From an uncultured Eubacteriales bacterium (GTDB taxonomy: Bacteria; Bacillota; Clostridia; Christensenellales; CAG-138), in the NCBI GenBank assembly GCA_900547135.1, contig URFJ01000024.1, positions 1 to 18,361 of the forward strand: a stretch of DNA of 18,361 bases, written 5' to 3'. Shown piece after piece: positions 15,351 through 18,361 of this stretch; position 1 is the stretch's first letter; every line of letters begins with the position of its first letter. The notes under the pieces are model-generated. The model had not been told where the DNA came from and made no database searches. It saw only the letters and a program-made list of their open reading frames with translations. The position numbers and the translations under genes are program-made.

Positions 15351-15841
15351 ATGCGAAGAAAGATAGGGAAATGAATGAACGGTTCGCGCTTGCGGTGGTA
15401 GACAAATTCGAGTATGCTGTGCTGTCGGTCACACTTTTGGATCATACCCCATACTGCGTTCCAATCTCCATTGTGCGAATTGATGACGCCGTTCCATTGC
15501 GCCGGGGATGGGAAGAAGACCGACGCACTCAGGCAAAATCCGCGCGTCTGCGTTGCCTGCGTAGGGGATACTCACCGCATGGAGAATGAATTCTAAACCG
15601 AGTATGAATCCGCGATTTTGTTTGGTAACGCTTCAGAGGCGACCGATGAAGCAGAAAAGGTTTCAGCGCTGCGGCGACTGTGTGAAAGGCACACCGCTTA
15701 ACATGGACGCGTTTGACCTAGAAGTGAAAAGGAGCCTTTACCGAACCAGCGGTGTGGCGCATAACGATAGATGTGATATCAGGAAAACGCAAGAAGTATG
15801 ATAAGAATGGAAAAGAAATAAAATTCGGGAGGATTGAGTAA
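15351..15841 (+). pseudogene. Pyridoxamine 5'-phosphate oxidase-family (FMN-binding) protein, frameshifted
   Basis: AAGGAGGTGG precedes ATG at 15351, yet the frame stops after MRRKIGK. Changing frame recovers a continuous protein: MRRK, then DREMNERFALAVVDKFEYAV..., then (frame shift near 15495) FHCAGDGKKTDALRQNPRVC and VACVGDTHRMENEF, an in-frame stop at about 15595, TEYESAILFGNASEATDEAE, then (frame shift near 15692) TPLNMDAFDLEVKRSLYRTS, then (frame shift near 15750) VWRITIDVISGKRKKYDKNG and FGRIE. This is the flavin split-barrel family that includes NimA-like nitroimidazole reductases. At least four indels and one stop mean it is dead. Its ancestral stop TAA (15839-15841) overlaps the ATG of the next gene, so the two were once translationally coupled. 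Confidence 0.85.
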
Positions 15842-16533
15842 TGGTACGCAGAATTATACACATAGACGATGATAAGTGCAATGGATGCGGACTTTGCGCC
15901 CAGGCATGCCATGAGGGCGCCATAAGCATGGTAGATGGAAAGGCGAGGCTCATGCGCGACGATTACTGCGATGGGCTTGGGACCTGTCTCCCCGCATGCC
16001 CGACAGGGGCGATTACCTTTGTGGAACGCGAGGCAGCCGCCTATGATGAAAAGGCTGTACTGGAAAACAAAAGGCTTACTGAAAAGCCGCTTGCCTGCGG
16101 CTGTCCGGGTACGCAAGCAAAGGCAATCAAAAGGGATTGCCGCGAACTCCCATCCAGGATGACCGCGGGTTCCCGACTGTCGCAATGGCCCGTACAAATA
16201 AAGCTTGTTCCAGCCAGCGCATCCTATTTCGAAGGCTCGGAGCTTCTTATTGCCGCGGACTGTACGGCATATGCTTATGGAAATTTCCATAATGACTTTA
16301 TTAAAAACAGGGTAACGCTCATCGGATGCCCCAAGCTGGATGGGGTTGATTATACTGAAAAGCTGACGGATATAATCACAAACAATAATATCCGCAATGT
16401 AACCGTCGTGCGTATGGAGGTTCCCTGTTGCGGCGGTATTGAGTCGGCTGTAAAGAGCGCGCTTCAGAAGAGCGGCAAATTCATTCCATGGCAAGTTATA
16501 ACCATATCCAAAGACGGAAGGGTTATTGATTAG
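15841..16533 (+). CDS. 4Fe-4S ferredoxin-domain protein
   Basis: A 230-residue soluble protein. The N-terminal 65 residues are a bacterial ferredoxin-type domain: CNGCGLCAQACHEGA (Cys13, 16, 19, 23) and CDGLGTCLPACPTGA (Cys43, 49, 53). The second motif has Leu46 where the usual second Cys would be, so it may bind its cluster differently. CGCPG follows at 86-90. The C-terminal part (about 110-230) includes LLIAADCTAYAYGNFHNDFI, GCPKLDG and MEVPCCGGIESAV, more Cys that could bind metal. This family is common in Clostridia and is thought to be an electron carrier; the partner is unknown. Translation was coupled to the upstream pseudogene, so loss of that gene may lower its expression. GGGAGG lies 8 bases before ATG. 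Confidence 0.9.
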   Translation: MVRRIIHIDDDKCNGCGLCAQACHEGAISMVDGKARLMRDDYCDGLGTCLPACPTGAITFVEREAAAYDEKAVLENKRLTEKPLACGCPGTQAKAIKRDCRELPSRMTAGSRLSQWPVQIKLVPASASYFEGSELLIAADCTAYAYGNFHNDFIKNRVTLIGCPKLDGVDYTEKLTDIITNNNIRNVTVVRMEVPCCGGIESAVKSALQKSGKFIPWQVITISKDGRVID

Positions 16534-16544
16534 CGCGTCTTGAT

Positions 16545-16742
16545 ATGAAAAACAAATCCTTGCTGTTTGATACTAAGCTTGGGCAATATAGATGTGTATA
16601 TGAGCATTTTGCGCATATAATAACGTATTTATTGAATATGGGGCAGATAAGTGAGTGGCTAAGAATGCAAACCAATATAACGCTTGTTATGGAGAAATGC
16701 AACTGGTCTGCAAGCACGGCAGAACTCCAGGAATTCACCTAA
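16545..16742 (+). CDS. Short open frame of unknown status after the ferredoxin gene
   Basis: A possible 65-residue protein (MKNKSLLFDTKLGQYRCVYE... ending TAELQEFT) that starts 12 bases after the ferredoxin stop. No ribosome binding site is visible before the ATG, and coding-like residues continue in broken form after the TAA, so it may be the front of a decayed gene. I recognise no family. Confidence 0.3.
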   Translation: MKNKSLLFDTKLGQYRCVYEHFAHIITYLLNMGQISEWLRMQTNITLVMEKCNWSASTAELQEFT

Positions 16743-16865
16743 GTAGACGTTAAGCGGGAAACAATGTTAAATCGGTTTGGAACGCAGAAAAGCTGGCAAA
16801 GGCAATACCAAGGAAGATCATAAGAGGTTAAACGGCTGAAGGTATTCGGAAATTTTATCCACGAC

Positions 16866-16940
16866 TCCGACTTTGCACAGCGCAATGGGCTAGTCGGATT
16901 TAAGTATGTAGGCTTTATGGTATCGGCAGCCATAAAGCCT
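16866..16940. other. Two adjacent hairpins, one with a perfect 11-bp stem
   Basis: TCCGACT (16866-16872) pairs with AGTCGGA (16892-16898) and encloses TTGC/GCAA. Then AGGCTTTATGG (16910-16920) pairs perfectly with CCATAAAGCCT (16930-16940) over a 9-nt loop. No T-run follows on either strand. Could be a processing site, a structured RNA or the end of a mobile element. Confidence 0.6.
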
Positions 16941-17481
16941 TAAATAATTAGTTTAAGCTAAACTAGCATTCTATCCACCCGCTTTTTCTATTGGCAGCAG
17001 AGCTAGTTAAGGCCAGTTATAGATGGTTTGGCCGGATTAAAATAAGCCTTGAACTATTGATAAGTAAAGTACAATAACATCATATTAGAATCTGTATGCT
17101 TATTTGATTGATCAGCATTTTATAGAAGGATGCAGTAGTATGTGGGCTGGAACTAAGCTCTACGGTTATCGCTATTGCTATAGAGTCAGGGGTTAAACCC
17201 AGTAAATCCAAGCCCAATATAAATTGACTTGGGAGAGCGGCGCCAGCGTCATAATATGCGCTGCCTTACACTTATATTAATTAGGTAATTAGGAAGCTAT
17301 AATTATACAAAGCATGAAAAAACGCTAGATGCGAATCCCAAGCCTACATTCCCTATAAAAGAGATTCGCACCATAGATTGATTAATATAATGGTTAAATA
17401 GCAACTTTCCTACCCAGGAATAAATATGCAGTGTTATATAATTATTTAGCCTTGTGATTTATTATATTACATTGTTTTCGA

Positions 17482-17560
17482 GTCGCACCCCATGTGGGAC
17501 GCATGGATTGAAATAAGCTGTAGCCTATCCGTTTAAGCACACCTGACAACGTCGCACCCC
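17482..17560 (+). CRISPR. Decayed CRISPR unit: mutated repeat, 36-bp spacer, truncated repeat
   Basis: 17482-17514 reads GTCGCACCCCATGTGGG, then a changed ACGCA, then TGGATTGAAAT: the main-array repeat with a few changes and one extra base. Exactly 36 bases later, GTCGCACCCC (17551-17560) is the first 10 bases of the same repeat, followed by unrelated sequence. The spacing equals one spacer of the main array. The orientation is opposite to the main array (rightward). The 18 bases before it resemble the end of the main leader (TTAC...TGTTTT...G), so this looks like the leader end of a lost array. Confidence 0.8.
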
Positions 17561-17714
17561 TGTTTTAACCGCCTAAACTTTGCAGCTATTAAGTATACCT
17601 ATCAAATCAGCGCTATAGTGCTTTGCAATGAAAAACCGTTTTCTTCAATTCCTTTGAAGGTATTTGGTCGGAAAATAAAATTTAGGCTTTCCCTTCATAA
17701 AATATATTTATTAT

Positions 17715-17753
17715 AAAAAATTGAACGCCGCAACTTTGCATTAAAATGCGGCG
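17715..17753 (-). terminator. Terminator-like hairpin read leftward, no gene upstream
   Basis: On the minus strand CGCCGCA (17747-17753) pairs with TGCGGCG (17726-17732), followed after a short gap by six T (17715-17720). No leftward gene is visible to its right, so it may end an unseen small RNA or be left over. Confidence 0.45.
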
Positions 17754-18056
17754 CTGAGATGGTACCATTAGATATTTCTTCGGCTATATGAATCAGCACC
17801 GACAGGCTAATACCTGTTTGCTAACAGTCTGTTATAGATGATAAAGACCTAGGAATAGCGTACTTTTCATATTTTTGTGTCCTTCAGCTTATAAATAATA
17901 TAACCGCGCAAGCAAAAACAACCCTATCTTCCAAATTATCCTAACAATCGACAAAATATTAATGTTTCATTATCTAGCATCGTAGTATATAATACTAAAT
18001 GTAACCAATATGTATAATTAGTTTGGTGATCAAATAGCGCGTCCTTGGAGGTGAGA

Positions 18057-18361
18057 ATGGAAAAAAGAATTTTAAAGTTAGTTTCTTTGCTAATGTGTCT
18101 TCTCATGTTAGCAAGCGGCCATGCCGGCGCATTAAATACAGGCAAGGAAGCGGGCGGCAATAAGGTCACGCGGGTTGAAGAGCTGGTTGGAGAACGCACC
18201 GCCAATTCAAAGACGTATCTTATGTCCGACGGCTCGTACGAGGCCGCCGTTTACGCGACCGACGTCCATTATGTAAGCCAGGCTGGAGCATATGAGGATA
18301 TTGACAACAGCATCGTTCCCTACGCCAAGAGTATTGACAATAACTCATACGCATACAAGAA
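18057..18361 (+). CDS. N-terminus of a secreted Rhs/wall-associated-like protein (partial)
   Basis: A strong GGAGG (18047-18051) precedes ATG at 18057, and the frame stays open to the window edge (101 codons). Residues 1-25 form a signal peptide (LVSLLMCLLMLASGHAGA). The next part, VEELVGERTANSKTYL then SDGSYEAAVYATDVHY and YEDIDNSIVPY, matches the opening of large secreted proteins of the wall-associated / Rhs-YD-repeat type, where the text ERT.NSKTY...DGS...Y...DIDN is typical. Such proteins are often polymorphic toxins or very large surface proteins. Without the rest, the C-terminal type cannot be told. Confidence 0.7.
   Translation, partial: MEKRILKLVSLLMCLLMLASGHAGALNTGKEAGGNKVTRVEELVGERTANSKTYLMSDGSYEAAVYATDVHYVSQAGAYEDIDNSIVPYAKSIDNNSYAYK

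Larger units (their letters stand above)
16743..18056. other. 1.3-kb gene-free region with hairpins and CRISPR debris
   Basis: AT-rich, with stop codons in all frames. It contains a pair of strong hairpins (16866-16940), an 8-bp inverted repeat (TGCGAATC at 17330-17337 with GATTCGCA at 17363-17370), a decayed CRISPR unit (17482-17560) and a terminator-like hairpin read leftward (17715-17753). Short coding-like scraps occur near 16760-16930, but none is supportable. Confidence 0.6.

Noticed and set aside
17936..18205. Minus-strand 89-codon frame at the right end
   Set aside because: Antisense to the signal peptide region of the partial secreted protein, which has a strong ribosome binding site.

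Overview
The window reads as chromosome of a Gram-positive, low to medium GC Firmicute, most likely a Clostridium-class anaerobe. Evidence: AGGAGG-type ribosome binding sites, Firmicute-style lipobox and NPxTG-type sortase signals, bacterial Ku plus a stand-alone ATP-dependent ligase, ferredoxin and flavodoxin family proteins, and a 32-bp type I-C style CRISPR repeat. I cannot name the species. Several genes are decayed (a frameshifted surface protein, a pyridoxamine-oxidase-like pseudogene, an Eis-type acetyltransferase tail, a ruined CRISPR unit), so this is a region undergoing reduction or turnover.

Layout. 1-57: tail of a plus-strand gene. 268-4173, minus strand: a four-gene cell-surface cluster read from right to left (single-pass membrane protein, small secreted beta-domain protein, larger secreted protein with an InlB-type repeat and the same beta-domain, and a sortase-anchored protein). 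4174-5232: AT-rich, no gene. 5233-6414: plus-strand winged-helix-like protein of unknown function, ending 5 bp from a CRISPR array. 6420-8053: CRISPR array of 25 repeats and 24 spacers, transcribed leftward from a leader at 8054-8253 with a recognisable promoter. No cas gene lies in the window. 8254-8781: lipoprotein with a Thr/Pro-rich linker and an Ada-type zinc-binding tail.

8915-10576, minus strand: the most interesting unit. A strong promoter drives a radical SAM/SPASM enzyme, followed by a 43-residue peptide that ends in Cys-X3-Cys-X3-Cys and then a Rho-independent terminator. The peptide gene is bracketed by a perfect 16-bp inverted repeat. This looks like a minimal thioether-type RiPP (ranthipeptide or sactipeptide) locus whose precursor is too short for ordinary gene calling.

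10719-12433, minus strand: a two-gene NHEJ operon (Ku and an ATP-dependent DNA ligase). 13173-13445: C-terminal remnant of an Eis-type acetyltransferase, then dut (dUTPase) with a terminator. 14018-15061, minus strand: a membrane-anchored flavodoxin-like protein. 15351-15841: a pyridoxamine-5'-phosphate-oxidase-like pseudogene whose stop overlaps the start of an intact ferredoxin-like gene (15841-16533). 16743-18056: no convincing gene, but it holds strong hairpins and a decayed CRISPR repeat-spacer-repeat in the opposite orientation to the main array. 18057 to the end: start of a secreted, Rhs/wall-associated-like protein that runs out of the window.
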